A stretch of DNA of 64,000 nucleotides, from positions 3,513,501-3,577,500 of the forward strand of contig NZ_OY781616.1 in assembly GCF_963677005.1 (NCBI RefSeq). Reading direction: 5' to 3'. Under the pieces are notes generated by a model, which was not told the DNA's origin, ran no database searches, and saw nothing but the letters and a program-made list of their open reading frames with translations. The translations under genes were made by a program, and so were the position numbers. Shown piece by piece: positions 52,742 through 61,900 of the stretch (the first letter of the stretch is position 1; each line of letters begins with the position of its first letter). This DNA is from Maridesulfovibrio sp. (GTDB lineage: Bacteria; Desulfobacterota; Desulfovibrionia; Desulfovibrionales; Desulfovibrionaceae).

Positions 52742-54409
52742 TCAGGCATACACCTGGCGCATGCATTCAACGAGTTTTGTTATGCGGCAATCATAGGTGT
52801 GTTCGGCCAGAATCCTTTTTCGCGCCGCTTTTATTATTCTTTCTCGCGCTTCCCGGTCACCTAGATATCTTTCGATAAGTTCCGGAATTTCATCTCGCGT
52901 GGAATAGATTGCGATTTCCCTGCCGGGCTCGAAAAGATTTTCCACCTGATAACGATGGTCGGTAAGTAGAAAGCCGTTGCAGGCAGGCACGTCGAAGACT
53001 CTCTGGTTTACGGCCCCTTTCATCTGCTGGCTGGTGCAGTTGAAATTAATTTTCGAGCAGGGGTAAAAGCGCGGCAGGTCTTCGTAGTAGGAGAGTTCAC
53101 TGTGATATTCCCACGAATCGGACCCGGCCAGAAGCAGCTTCCAACCGTCATCTCCGACGATGAGCGGGTTGTACGGGAGTGTCTTTTTTACGCATGAAAG
53201 GCGATATTCCAGCGTTGCCTGCCAGATGACCAGAGTTTCAAAGGCCAGCTTTCGGTAGGGTGAAACAAGATTTTCATAATGAGTCAGAAGATGTGGAAAA
53301 TCAGTGCGTAGAAAGTTCTGAACCGATGGCTCCGATTTTTCCCCGAAAGCGCCGGCAATGTCTTTCCATTTTTCAAGGAGAGGACCGTTGAGCCTTGCTG
53401 CCTCAAGTCTGCGGGCTGTCTTGTGAACCATTGAGTTGCCGACAAAGGAGATGTCTCGTGCCCACTTGCTTTCCGAACAGACTTTTGAAGGTAGAAATCT
53501 TGTCTGGTCCGTGCCCAGCGGAAGATGGAAGATATTGTTGAAGCCCATTTCCCTGAGGGCGTCCATCCTGTCTGCGTCCCAGGTGAAAATTGTGGTGGAT
53601 GTGTCTGCCTGCGCTTTATACAGGGGCAGGATGAGCATGGGATTATCCACGAACCAGGATGCCAGCGGGATTTTGAATTTATGCAGCAGGGAGTTCAGCA
53701 CTCCTTCCTGATCCACCCCCAGATGGTTGACCGTGAGTACGAAATCCGGTCGGAAAGAGGATAAAGCCGTTGAAATACGCTCCACGAAATGGTCCAGATC
53801 CATTTCCTTGGCGTCCATATTTATGAGCATGTGCGGAATGTCCCGGCGCTGGCATGCGGCGACGATTTCCCCCATAAGGAAATACTGGCTGGTCAATAGC
53901 AGTATGCGTGGAGCAGAGCCTTGGAATTTCGGCCGAGGCAAGGGTGCGCTTTCTTCATTGCCGTTGTCCTGAAGAAGTTTTTCCACCTGCAGATAGAAGG
54001 GGGACAGGCGCAGGTAGAACGGGATTTTAAGGAATCTGACTCCGCGGTCAACGGATGTGGAAAATTTTTTGATCTGTCGTGCAGCGTCAACTGGTGATGA
54101 ATCTGTAATCCAGACCACATTGGGGGAATCCGGCAGCCTGCCGCGCAGACCGGTTGCTTCGAGAATCTCTTTTTCTGTTTCCAGTATGAGCAGCGGTCTG
54201 TCTCTGCGGGCGGCAAGTAATTCCGCAGCAATCCCTATTCCGGACCCGGCCAGCAGGGGGACTTCGTCTTCGGCGACAGTTTCCGCAAGTTCCGTTTCCT
54301 TTCTGCGGCCGAATTTGCCCCACATATGCTGAGTTTTGCCGTCTCGAATGATGCGAACATCATAAGGTCCGGATTCATCGGTGAGGAGTTCTGCACTGTA
54401 TCCGGCCAT
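52742..54409 (-). CDS. CgeB-like glycosyltransferase of the motility operon
   Basis: 555 residues. The central and C-terminal parts (about 165-555) resemble CgeB/YkvP-type GT-B glycosyltransferases: RILLLTSQYFLMGEIVAAC, ASWFVDNPMLILP, HLPLGTDQTRFLP, then DISFVGNSMVHKTARR and the C-terminal RVFDVPACNGFLLTDHRYQ with FEPGREIAIY. The N-terminal 150 residues are less conserved. Start ATG 54409 is used; a GTG four codons earlier (54421) overlaps the motB stop. Being last in a motA-motB operon, it could glycosylate flagellin or another motility component. This is an inference from position. Confidence 0.83.
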   Translation of the reverse strand: MAGYSAELLTDESGPYDVRIIRDGKTQHMWGKFGRRKETELAETVAEDEVPLLAGSGIGIAAELLAARRDRPLLILETEKEILEATGLRGRLPDSPNVVWITDSSPVDAARQIKKFSTSVDRGVRFLKIPFYLRLSPFYLQVEKLLQDNGNEESAPLPRPKFQGSAPRILLLTSQYFLMGEIVAACQRRDIPHMLINMDAKEMDLDHFVERISTALSSFRPDFVLTVNHLGVDQEGVLNSLLHKFKIPLASWFVDNPMLILPLYKAQADTSTTIFTWDADRMDALREMGFNNIFHLPLGTDQTRFLPSKVCSESKWARDISFVGNSMVHKTARRLEAARLNGPLLEKWKDIAGAFGEKSEPSVQNFLRTDFPHLLTHYENLVSPYRKLAFETLVIWQATLEYRLSCVKKTLPYNPLIVGDDGWKLLLAGSDSWEYHSELSYYEDLPRFYPCSKINFNCTSQQMKGAVNQRVFDVPACNGFLLTDHRYQVENLFEPGREIAIYSTRDEIPELIERYLGDREARERIIKAARKRILAEHTYDCRITKLVECMRQVYA

Positions 54410-54414
54410 TTTAG

Positions 54415-55161
54415 TTACCACGTATCACGGGCCGGTTTGTGGAAATAGAATTCCACTCTGCGGTTCTTTCTGCGGTTTTCTTCAGTATCGTTTTTTACCA
54501 GAGGCTGGGTGTCCGCATATCCTACAGCTTTGAGCCGTTTGGGCTCTATGCCGCCTTTTTCTATGATGTAGCGCAGGGCACTTGCCGCTCGGGCAGAGGA
54601 GAGTTCCCAGTTGGTCGGGTATTTTCTGGAAGGGGTTTCCTGATTGTCGGTGTGACCGCGCACCACCAGATTGTAGTTGTGGTCCTTCATTATGCTGATC
54701 ACCTTGTCCAGAACCTTGGTTGCCCCCGGTTTTAGCTGAGCCGTGCCGGGCTGGAAAAGAGATGCTGTGTCCGTGCTTACCAGAACACCGTCCTGATCCG
54801 CTTTCACGCCGGTGGATTTGCGGGTGGCATCATCTTCGTTGATGAGGGCCTTGATGCGTAGAACCAGTCCCAGCAGCCGCTTGTCGTTGCTATCCATTTT
54901 TATTTCCTTCCTCTTCAGATCGGAAGGAACAAGGGCCAGGTTATCTGCCTCCCTTCTTTCCACCGTTACCCCGAAAGCATCGCGGATAGAGCCTAGGAGC
55001 TCCTTGAATTTGGCAACGTCATTGTTTGCAAAAGAGAGCAGCAGTACGAAAAAGCAAAGCAGCAGGGTAACCATGTCCGCAAACGTGGCCATCCACGGAG
55101 GGAGCCCCTCTTCCGGCGGTGGGCTGTCATCTTTGGGTTTGATAACAACTATTTTAGCCAT
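54415..55161 (-). CDS. motB: Flagellar stator protein MotB
   Basis: 248 residues. One membrane helix lies near the N-terminus (about 23-45), with the ion-carrying Asp in MATFADMVTLLLCFFVLL. A periplasmic linker and plug region are followed by an OmpA-like peptidoglycan-binding domain (about 115-240) containing VVRGHTDNQETPS and NRRVEFYFHK. It anchors the stator to the cell wall and couples ion flow to rotation with MotA. The gene lies 43 bases after motA on the same strand and its stop overlaps the possible GTG start of the glycosyltransferase. Confidence 0.95.
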   Translation of the reverse strand: MAKIVVIKPKDDSPPPEEGLPPWMATFADMVTLLLCFFVLLLSFANNDVAKFKELLGSIRDAFGVTVERREADNLALVPSDLKRKEIKMDSNDKRLLGLVLRIKALINEDDATRKSTGVKADQDGVLVSTDTASLFQPGTAQLKPGATKVLDKVISIMKDHNYNLVVRGHTDNQETPSRKYPTNWELSSARAASALRYIIEKGGIEPKRLKAVGYADTQPLVKNDTEENRRKNRRVEFYFHKPARDTW

Positions 55162-55204
55162 GGCTTATTCCGGATTCCGGTGTGCTGCATAGCATGTGTC
55201 TCTG

Positions 55205-55960
55205 CTAGGAAGAGGCATCGCGCATTGCCGGTGCAAGGAATGCCTGCAGTTTTTCCTTTACGATTGAGGGGTGTTCTCCTTTTTGGATTGCCACTACACC
55301 TTCAACCATTATTTCCATGAACAGAGATTCCTCAAACGAGCGTTCTTCCAGCTTTTTAGCCAGCGGGAGAAATACAACGTTGGCTAGAATGGAGCCGTAA
55401 AGAGTCGTCAGCAACGCAACCGCCATTGCCGGACCGATGGCGTCCGGGTCGCTCAGGTTTGAAAGCATCTGCACGAGCCCTATGAGTGTCCCGATCATCC
55501 CGAATGCCGGGGCCATGGTCCCCATGCCTTTCAATACACCCTGACCCTGAAAGTGCCTCTTTTTCATGAAATCTATCTCGATTTCCATGATTGAGCGGAC
55601 CAGATCTCCGTCTGTTCCGTCGGCAACGAGGATAATGCCCTTTTTCAGGTACTCGTTGTCTATGGCGACCTTTTCAAGCGCCACAAGGCTCTCTTTTCTG
55701 GCCGTTTCGGCAAGAGCAACAATCTGGTCGATGATGGCTTTGGGGTCGTTCGGTTTGGCAAAAAAGCCCTTGAGCGCAATCTTGAAAGATTTGAGGACAA
55801 CTCCCATGGGAAACATAATAAACGCCGAAGCGAATGTTCCCCCGAAAACAACTACAACGGAAGGAGGGTCGATGAAACCGCCGGCGTTGCCGCCCATTAT
55901 GATGGTGGCGACAATGAGGCCGAAGCCCCCCAGAATTCCGATTAAGGTTGCAATATCCAT
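55205..55960 (-). CDS. motA: Flagellar stator protein MotA
   Basis: 251 residues with four membrane helices: about 4-22, 34-52, then a large cytoplasmic loop, 150-170 and 182-200. Conserved segments are PPSVVVVFGGTFAS, the KKRHFQGQGVLKGMGTMAPA region ahead of helix 3, and GMIGTLIGLVQML. The cytoplasmic loop would contact the rotor protein FliG. It lies six bases after fapA and 43 before motB on the minus strand. Confidence 0.95.
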   Translation of the reverse strand: MDIATLIGILGGFGLIVATIIMGGNAGGFIDPPSVVVVFGGTFASAFIMFPMGVVLKSFKIALKGFFAKPNDPKAIIDQIVALAETARKESLVALEKVAIDNEYLKKGIILVADGTDGDLVRSIMEIEIDFMKKRHFQGQGVLKGMGTMAPAFGMIGTLIGLVQMLSNLSDPDAIGPAMAVALLTTLYGSILANVVFLPLAKKLEERSFEESLFMEIMVEGVVAIQKGEHPSIVKEKLQAFLAPAMRDASS

Positions 55961-55966
55961 AGTGTA

Positions 55967-57079
55967 TTATTTTTTTAAAGCGGGTGACCCCACTTTGATT
56001 TCATTGTCTTTATAGTAAAAGAATACGTTTTCCAGAGGTTGATCGACCTGCATGTAAGCCGGACCGATGCTTATTTCCACCCCCGGTTTTATCCTTCCCC
56101 CAACCATGATGCGACAGTTTTCAAGGTTTTCCGTCTGCCGTATCCTGTTCCACAACTGCTTCTTCTTGCCTTTGAGAAATCTGATTTTCATCTCGTTCTT
56201 CTCAATCTTTCGCGTAAAGTCGTCAGTTGTGTAGATACCGTTACTCATGGACTTCTGCACGTCTTCAACATCGGCCATGAGGATGGATATCTGGGCTGAA
56301 ATTTTGTCTATCTGCAACAGAAGCAGAGGGTTATAGCCTACGATGATCTGAGCCTGTGTACTGAGTCCTCCGCCAAGCTGTTCCCCTACATAGACATATT
56401 GTCCACTATAACATTTGCCCCCGGCAAATCTACCTTTTACTGCAAATTTGCCTTCACAATATATTTTAGTGTGTATGCAGTTTTTATCAATGATAATATT
56501 TCCACCACTTACAAGTGTGACATTTTCGCAGAAGGCCGTCCGCAGTGTTTCCCTCGATTCGACATGGCCCTTGCTGTTTCCCTTGATTCCGCCATTGCAC
56601 TTCAGGAAGCCTGCGGCGTGCACGTTGGCCTGCTCTATTACGCCCTTGACGTTTATATTGTTGGCTTTTACGTCAAGCCCGGATTTTATGGAGCCGTGTA
56701 CTACAAGGTCGCCTACAAAGAATATGTTTCCAGTGGAAAGACTTACATCCCCTCTTACATTCAGGAGTTCCTTGACCGTGATAAGACCTTTTTCGTTGTA
56801 GAAAACATAGCCGTTTCTGGTGGCGATGAGCTGGTCGGGATTGTCCGGGTTAACCTTTGTGTTCGGGCCTTTCGGAAATTTTTTTACTGGAAATCTGCGG
56901 TAATCGGCTGGACAGGAGCGGTCTTCGTTTTCAGGTGTCCATTGAGCCAGAACCTGACCGGTGATAACACTCTGGACGTAGCCCATATTGTAGTAGTCTA
57001 CGCTGCCGTCGACATTTTCTATAGGCTTGAGGTTGAGGTGGTCGAAGTCTGGATCAAAATAATGTCTCAGGCAGGGCAT
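55967..57079 (-). CDS. fapA: FapA-like (DUF342) protein
   Basis: 370 residues of the flagellar assembly protein A family (DUF342). About 85-260 is a right-handed beta-helix-like region of short repeats (GDVSLSTGNIFFVGDLVVHG, IEQANVHAAGFLKCNGG), followed by a coiled-coil stretch (about 265-330) and a C-terminal conserved segment (MVGGRIKPGVEISIG). In Vibrio, FapA supports polar flagellum assembly and responds to sugar-PTS state. Here it sits between STAS and MotA genes and probably links assembly or regulation to the stator. The stop lies six bases before motA. Confidence 0.88.
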   Translation of the reverse strand: MPCLRHYFDPDFDHLNLKPIENVDGSVDYYNMGYVQSVITGQVLAQWTPENEDRSCPADYRRFPVKKFPKGPNTKVNPDNPDQLIATRNGYVFYNEKGLITVKELLNVRGDVSLSTGNIFFVGDLVVHGSIKSGLDVKANNINVKGVIEQANVHAAGFLKCNGGIKGNSKGHVESRETLRTAFCENVTLVSGGNIIIDKNCIHTKIYCEGKFAVKGRFAGGKCYSGQYVYVGEQLGGGLSTQAQIIVGYNPLLLLQIDKISAQISILMADVEDVQKSMSNGIYTTDDFTRKIEKNEMKIRFLKGKKKQLWNRIRQTENLENCRIMVGGRIKPGVEISIGPAYMQVDQPLENVFFYYKDNEIKVGSPALKK

Positions 57080-57108
57080 GTTTGGAACTCCGGGAGCTGT
57101 GCTGAATT

Positions 57109-57438
57109 TTATGGAATTTCCCGTTCATCTTCAATCACGGAAAAAAATGAGATCAGCCGCACCAGTTCCAGTGTCTTGCATATCTGTTCGCTGGGATTGA
57201 GCAGGTACATATTCTTGTTGTTGCTTTTAAGCCGGGAGTTCAGGGAAACAAGAAAGCCTATGCCGGAGCTGTCCAGAAATCTGGCTTCTGAAAGATCGGC
57301 AATGACTGTCGTTACCTCAGGGCTTTCGCTCTTGAGTTCAACCTGCTCCTTGAAATCATATATTGTTTCAATTGTTATTTCCCGACCGCATTTCAGAGTA
57401 AGGGTGCCGTCAGTTACCATTATTCTTTCCTCTGCCAT
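57109..57438 (-). CDS. STAS-domain anti-sigma factor antagonist
   Basis: 109-residue single STAS domain. The phosphorylatable serine is in the segment ARFLDSSGIGFLVS, the position that is phosphorylated in SpoIIAA/RsbV proteins. Unphosphorylated, such a protein binds its ATPase partner and releases that partner's target. The partner is the overlapping upstream gene (57420-57851). The gene ends 29 bases before fapA. Confidence 0.92.
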   Translation of the reverse strand: MAEERIMVTDGTLTLKCGREITIETIYDFKEQVELKSESPEVTTVIADLSEARFLDSSGIGFLVSLNSRLKSNNKNMYLLNPSEQICKTLELVRLISFFSVIEDEREIP

Positions 57439-57851
57439 TGTTCTTCCTTTATTCTGCGGGTCAGCTTGATTGTGTTTTTGCCATCTTCCTGGATCAGTTC
57501 AAACGAGTCCATCAGTTCGGACATTATGAACATGCCGCGCCCTCCAACCGCTTCCGGCGCAGGCATGGTGAAATCTATCGTTTTGGCGCAGATGCCTTTT
57601 CCCCAATCTGAAATCTCGAAAATGACGTGTTCTCCAGGAACGACTGTAACAGCCAGTTCCAGCCTGTTACAGGGGGCATCCGTTTCATAGGCGTGGCGCG
57701 CGACATTGGAGCATCCCTCGGTCAGCACCAGATCTATGTCGTGAAGCAGGTCTTCATCCGCTATGTATTGTTTGAGAATGTGGATGGCCTTGCGCGCAAC
57801 CTCCCTGCTTTCCTCCGGGGTGGGAACTGCTGCCAGCACGAAATTATGCAT
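57420..57851 (-). CDS. RsbW/SpoIIAB-type anti-sigma ATPase/kinase
   Basis: 143-residue GHKL ATPase. The N box is LTEGCSNVARHAYE and the G box falls in ISDWGKGICAKTID and VGGRGMFIMSELMDSFEL, the compact form of the serine kinases that phosphorylate STAS antagonists. It overlaps the STAS gene by 19 bases, so the pair is translated together and forms a partner switch. GGAG lies seven bases upstream of ATG 57851. It is the first gene of the minus-strand series ATPase, STAS, fapA, motA, motB, glycosyltransferase. No SpoIIE-type phosphatase or alternative sigma gene is in the window. Confidence 0.92.
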   Translation of the reverse strand: MHNFVLAAVPTPEESREVARKAIHILKQYIADEDLLHDIDLVLTEGCSNVARHAYETDAPCNRLELAVTVVPGEHVIFEISDWGKGICAKTIDFTMPAPEAVGGRGMFIMSELMDSFELIQEDGKNTIKLTRRIKEEQWQRKE

Positions 57852-57933
57852 GAATGCTCCAGATGGAATTCCCGGCGCTCAGCCGGTCTTTTCGGTTGCT
57901 GTTGATTAGGACTCCCGAAACACGTCTCTATTT

Positions 57934-57961
57934 AATATACCTAATCCTCACGTTTTAGCAA
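57934..57961 (-). promoter_or_regulatory. Candidate promoter of the partner-switch/motility operon
   Basis: On the minus strand, -35 TTGCTA (57956-57961), 16-bp spacer, -10 TATATT (57934-57939). A transcript would start near 57927, about 75 bases before the ATPase start. Confidence 0.4.
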
Positions 57962-57986
57962 AAGATGTCAAGCCAAAACCGGAAAA

Positions 57987-58454
57987 TCAGGAAAAATCTT
58001 TTGAATCCAGTATGATTGTCACCGGTCCCCAGTTTACGAAATCCACATTCATCATGGCTCCGAATTCTCCGGTGGCGACTTTCCCAGGCGCTTTGGATGC
58101 CGCCTGAGCGGCGAAAAGATCGAAAAGCCGGCGGGCAAGATCCGGTTGCGCTGCTTCCGTAAAGGAGGGACGGCGTCCTTTTTTGCATGAAGCGTAAAGG
58201 GTGAACTGGGAAACCAGCAGCATGTCGCCGGAAATATCCGCAAGCGACCTGTTCATGCGCCCTTCCTCGTCTTCAAAAATGCGCAGGCCGATCATTTTAT
58301 CTATGAGAGTGTTCCATACCTTGGAGTCGGGAAGATTCTCGTCATCATCGCCCCCGAATCCGACCAGAACCATTATCCCCGGACCGATCTCGCCGACTGT
58401 AGAGCCTGCGACATCTACGCGGGCCCGGCTGGTACGCTGTATGACAAGCCGCAT
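57987..58454 (-). CDS. dtd: D-aminoacyl-tRNA deacylase
   Basis: 155-residue homodimeric proofreading enzyme that removes D-amino acids from tRNA. The active-site motif [17 protein letters not shown] is present, and the C-terminal Gly-Pro motif appears as [11 protein letters not shown]. The gene lies three bases after the queD stop region on the same strand. A T-rich spacer with a possible promoter for the downstream partner-switch operon follows it. Confidence 0.96.
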   Translation of the reverse strand: MRLVIQRTSRARVDVAGSTVGEIGPGIMVLVGFGGDDDENLPDSKVWNTLIDKMIGLRIFEDEEGRMNRSLADISGDMLLVSQFTLYASCKKGRRPSFTEAAQPDLARRLFDLFAAQAASKAPGKVATGEFGAMMNVDFVNWGPVTIILDSKDFS

Positions 58455-58457
58455 TTT

Positions 58458-58844
58458 CTAATCCTCAAAATAAGTTGCGACAGAGGATTCCTTTTCCGAA
58501 ACAGAGGCGTAAACCACCCGGACATGTTCCGTGGCGATTCTTTTTTTCATCTCTTCATAGATATACCGGGCGATATTTTCAGAAGAAGGGTTGCGGTGCT
58601 CGAAATACGGAATGCTGTTCAGGTGCTTGTGATCCAGAGTGTCCAGCACTTCGCCAAGTTCTTTTTTGAGAACCTTGAAGTCCACCAGAATTTCAACCCG
58701 GTCGTCCAGCCTGTCTCCTTCCACTTCAAGCTCAACGCCGAAGTTGTGCCCGTGCATGTTTTCGCACTTTCCGCCGTAGTTGCGCAGTTGGTGCGCTGCG
58801 CTGAATTCCTTTTTCACCTTGAGGCGCCATTTGCCTTTGCTCAT
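58458..58844 (-). CDS. queD: 6-carboxy-tetrahydropterin synthase QueD
   Basis: 128-residue enzyme of the queuosine (7-deazapurine) pathway, converting dihydroneopterin triphosphate to carboxytetrahydropterin. Zinc histidines are in FSAAHQLRNYGG and NMHGHNFGVELEV; the catalytic Cys is in GGKCENMHG, with further catalytic residues in LDHKHLN and EHRNPSSENIA. ATG 58844 has GGAGAAAGAT upstream; an ATG four codons earlier has no site. It starts after dnaE in the same direction and is followed within three bases by dtd. Confidence 0.95.
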   Translation of the reverse strand: MSKGKWRLKVKKEFSAAHQLRNYGGKCENMHGHNFGVELEVEGDRLDDRVEILVDFKVLKKELGEVLDTLDHKHLNSIPYFEHRNPSSENIARYIYEEMKKRIATEHVRVVYASVSEKESSVATYFED

Positions 58845-58945
58845 ATCTTTCTCCATGAATTTGTGTCCGGTCCGGAAGTCCCTGCGGAGGGTTCTTCTAC
58901 CCTAAAGAGAACAGGGTATCAAATCCCGTTTCGGCACGGGTATTT

Positions 58946-61900
58946 TTATTGTACCGCAGCCTTCCGGCCGTTACCGTTTCTGCGCCACTGGTTGAATTCC
59001 CGCCAGAAATCTCCGTTGGGGCGGATGTTGTAGCCGTGTCCAAGCCGCAGGGAGCAGATGGCTTCATCCAGAAACAGCTGCAGTGTGACCGGAGCGGAGC
59101 CGGGATAGCCGCTGAGGATCGCTTTTAATTCTTCGATTCCTTCCTGGGTGCAAAGAGTGTGGTGAACGGGGAGAGGGACTGCTTCCTCGCAACCAGCCTG
59201 GGCGGATTCGAGCAGAGTCACTTCCTCCGCCAGAACCTTGGCCTGTTTCGGCCCATCGGAGTCTCCGTTTTCCTGATCGCGCAGGTCTATCTTGCCCTTG
59301 ACCAGCAGGGGCTGGTCCTGATCCAGAAATTTGGCTGCAACCTCATATGTGTTCGGCAGCATGGTCAATTCACCGGCCCCGGTCATGTCTTCCATCTGGC
59401 AGAAGGCCATCTTGTCGCCTTTCTTGGTGATGTATTCCTTGTAGGAGGGGATGACTATGCCGAGGCGAACCTGAGATCCGTTGCCCATCTGCTTGCAATC
59501 TTCAATTGTAACCAGACCTAACCGGTTCATTTCGTGTCTGAAGGAGAGCAGCGGGTGGCAGGTCAGGTAGAAACCGAGAGCTTCCTTTTCAAGACGCTGC
59601 ATTTCCTGATCATCCATTTCCGGCATGTTGAATTCTTCAAAGGAGATGGTCGGCGTTTCCGTGCTGTCTTCCGCTCCGCCGAGCATGTCCAGCATGTTTA
59701 TCATGCCGGATTCCTTTTCCTTGGTCTTTTTCTGGCCGTATGCAACTGCCTTGTCCAGAGAGGCGATCAGTCCTGCTCTTGAAACACCGAGGGAGTCCAT
59801 GGCCCCGGCCCGGATCAGATATTCCATGACCCTCTTCGTTACCCGGCGCAGGTTGACCCTTGTACAGAAATCAACGAGGTCATTGAATGGTCCGTTCTTC
59901 TTTCTTTCGGCCACGATTTCATCAATAGCTTCCTCGCCAACGTTCTTGATTCCGGCCATGCCGTAGATTATGTCGCCTTCGTACACCGAGAAACGGGCCA
60001 TGCCCAGATTTATGTCCGGCTGGCGTACGGTTACGTCCATATCCCGGCAGGCATTGATGTACATGATGATCTTTTCGGTGTTGTTCATTTCAGTACTCAT
60101 GAGCGCTGCCATGAATTCCACCGGAAAGTGAGCCTTGAGGTAGGCTGTGTAGTAAGAAATAAGCGCGTACGCGGCCGAGTGTGATTTGTTGAAGCCGTAA
60201 GCCGCGAACTGTTCCATGAGGTCGAAGATGGCGTTGGCCGTTTCCTCGGGAATCTTGTTTTCCCGTGCACCGTCCAGAAAACGGACCCTGTGCTTGGCCA
60301 TTTCCTCAGGAATTTTTTTACCCATGGCCCGGCGCAGCAGGTCACCCTCACCGAGGGAGTAGTTGGCAATGGTCATTGCCGCGGCCATAACCTGCTCCTG
60401 ATAGACTATGACACCGTATGTGGCAGCCAGACTCGGTTCCAGAGTGGGCCAGAGATATGTTACTTCAATCTCCCCGTGCTTGCGTTTGATGAATTCGTCA
60501 ACCATTCCGGAGCCGAGAGGGCCGGGACGGTAGAGGGCGAGCATCGCGATGATGTCCTCAAAGCAGTTCGGCTTGAGCATGCGCAGGTATTTGCGCATGC
60601 CGGATGATTCAACCTGAAAGACCCCGTCCGTATCGCCCTGACTGAAAATTTCGAATGTGGTCGGATCATCCAGAGAAAGGGTGTCCAGATCAGGTGCTTC
60701 CTTGCCCTGATCGCGGATGATATCCAGACAATCCTCAATGACGGTCATGGTGCGCAGTCCCAGAAAGTCGAACTTGATCAGGCCGACTTTTTCGACCTTT
60801 TTCATGTCGTACTGGGTTACGATTTCACCCTTTTTTCCGCGATATAGAGGCAGGTAGTCGGTCATGGGCTTGTCGGAGATAACGACCCCGGCCGCATGAG
60901 TGGAGGCGTGGCGCGACATTCCTTCCAGACGCTTGGCGATATCCATGAGCTTGGCTATCTTGGGGTCGGTGTCCACCATGTTCTGCAGTTCGGGGATGGC
61001 CTTTACCGAGTTTTCCACGGTAATCTTGGCCTTTTTTACCCCAAGAAGCTGGGCGATGACCCCCGGATCGTCCGGAATGAGCTTGGCGATGGGATCGGTT
61101 TCGGAAAAATGCATGCCCAGGGCACGGCCCACGTCCTTGATTACCGCCTTGGTCTTCATGGTGCCGTAGGTGGTTATCTGGGCAACGTGGTCCCATCCGT
61201 ATTTTTCGGAGCAGTATTTTACAACCTCCAGACGGCGGCGTTCGCAGAAGTCCACGTCGATATCAGGCATGGAAACACGTTCCACGTTGAGGAACCTTTC
61301 GAACAGAAGATCGTAAGGCAGGGGATCGAGGTTGGTTATGCGCAGAGACCAGGCCACAATGGAACCAGCTGCCGATCCTCGTCCGGGGCCTACGGGGATG
61401 CGGTTGTTCTTGGCCCAGTTGATGAAGTCCTGCACGATGAGAAAGTAGGCCGGAAAGCCCATCTCGGTAATGACTCCCAGCTCGTATTCAAGGCGGTCCC
61501 AGTATTTCTTTTCATCAATTTCGTAAGGGGCGTTCTCAATGCGTTTTTTCAGACCTTCCCGGCACAGCCGTATAAATTCAGTATCAAGTGTCATCCCTTC
61601 TGGAAGTTCATATTCCGGGAAGTAGTAGTTGCCGAGCTCAATCTCAAGGTTGCACATTTCGGCAATGCGCTGGGTGTTGGCAATGGCTTCCGGTACATGG
61701 GCGAAATACTGCTCAAACTCTTCGGGCGGCTTGAAGTAAAGTTCGTTTGTTTCCATGCGCATGCGCTTTACGTCGTCCACCTTGTTCTGGGTCTGGATGC
61801 AGAGCAGCAGGTCGTGGGCTTCGTAGTCATCCTGAGTCAGGTAATGGCAGTCGTTGGTTGCCACCAGAGGAAGCCCGGTGCGTTCGGCGCACTGGATGAG

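Noticed and set aside
56399..57469. 356-codon plus-strand open frame opposite fapA and the STAS gene
   Set aside because: The minus-strand genes here have clear families, good starts and operon spacing; the plus-strand frame has none of these.
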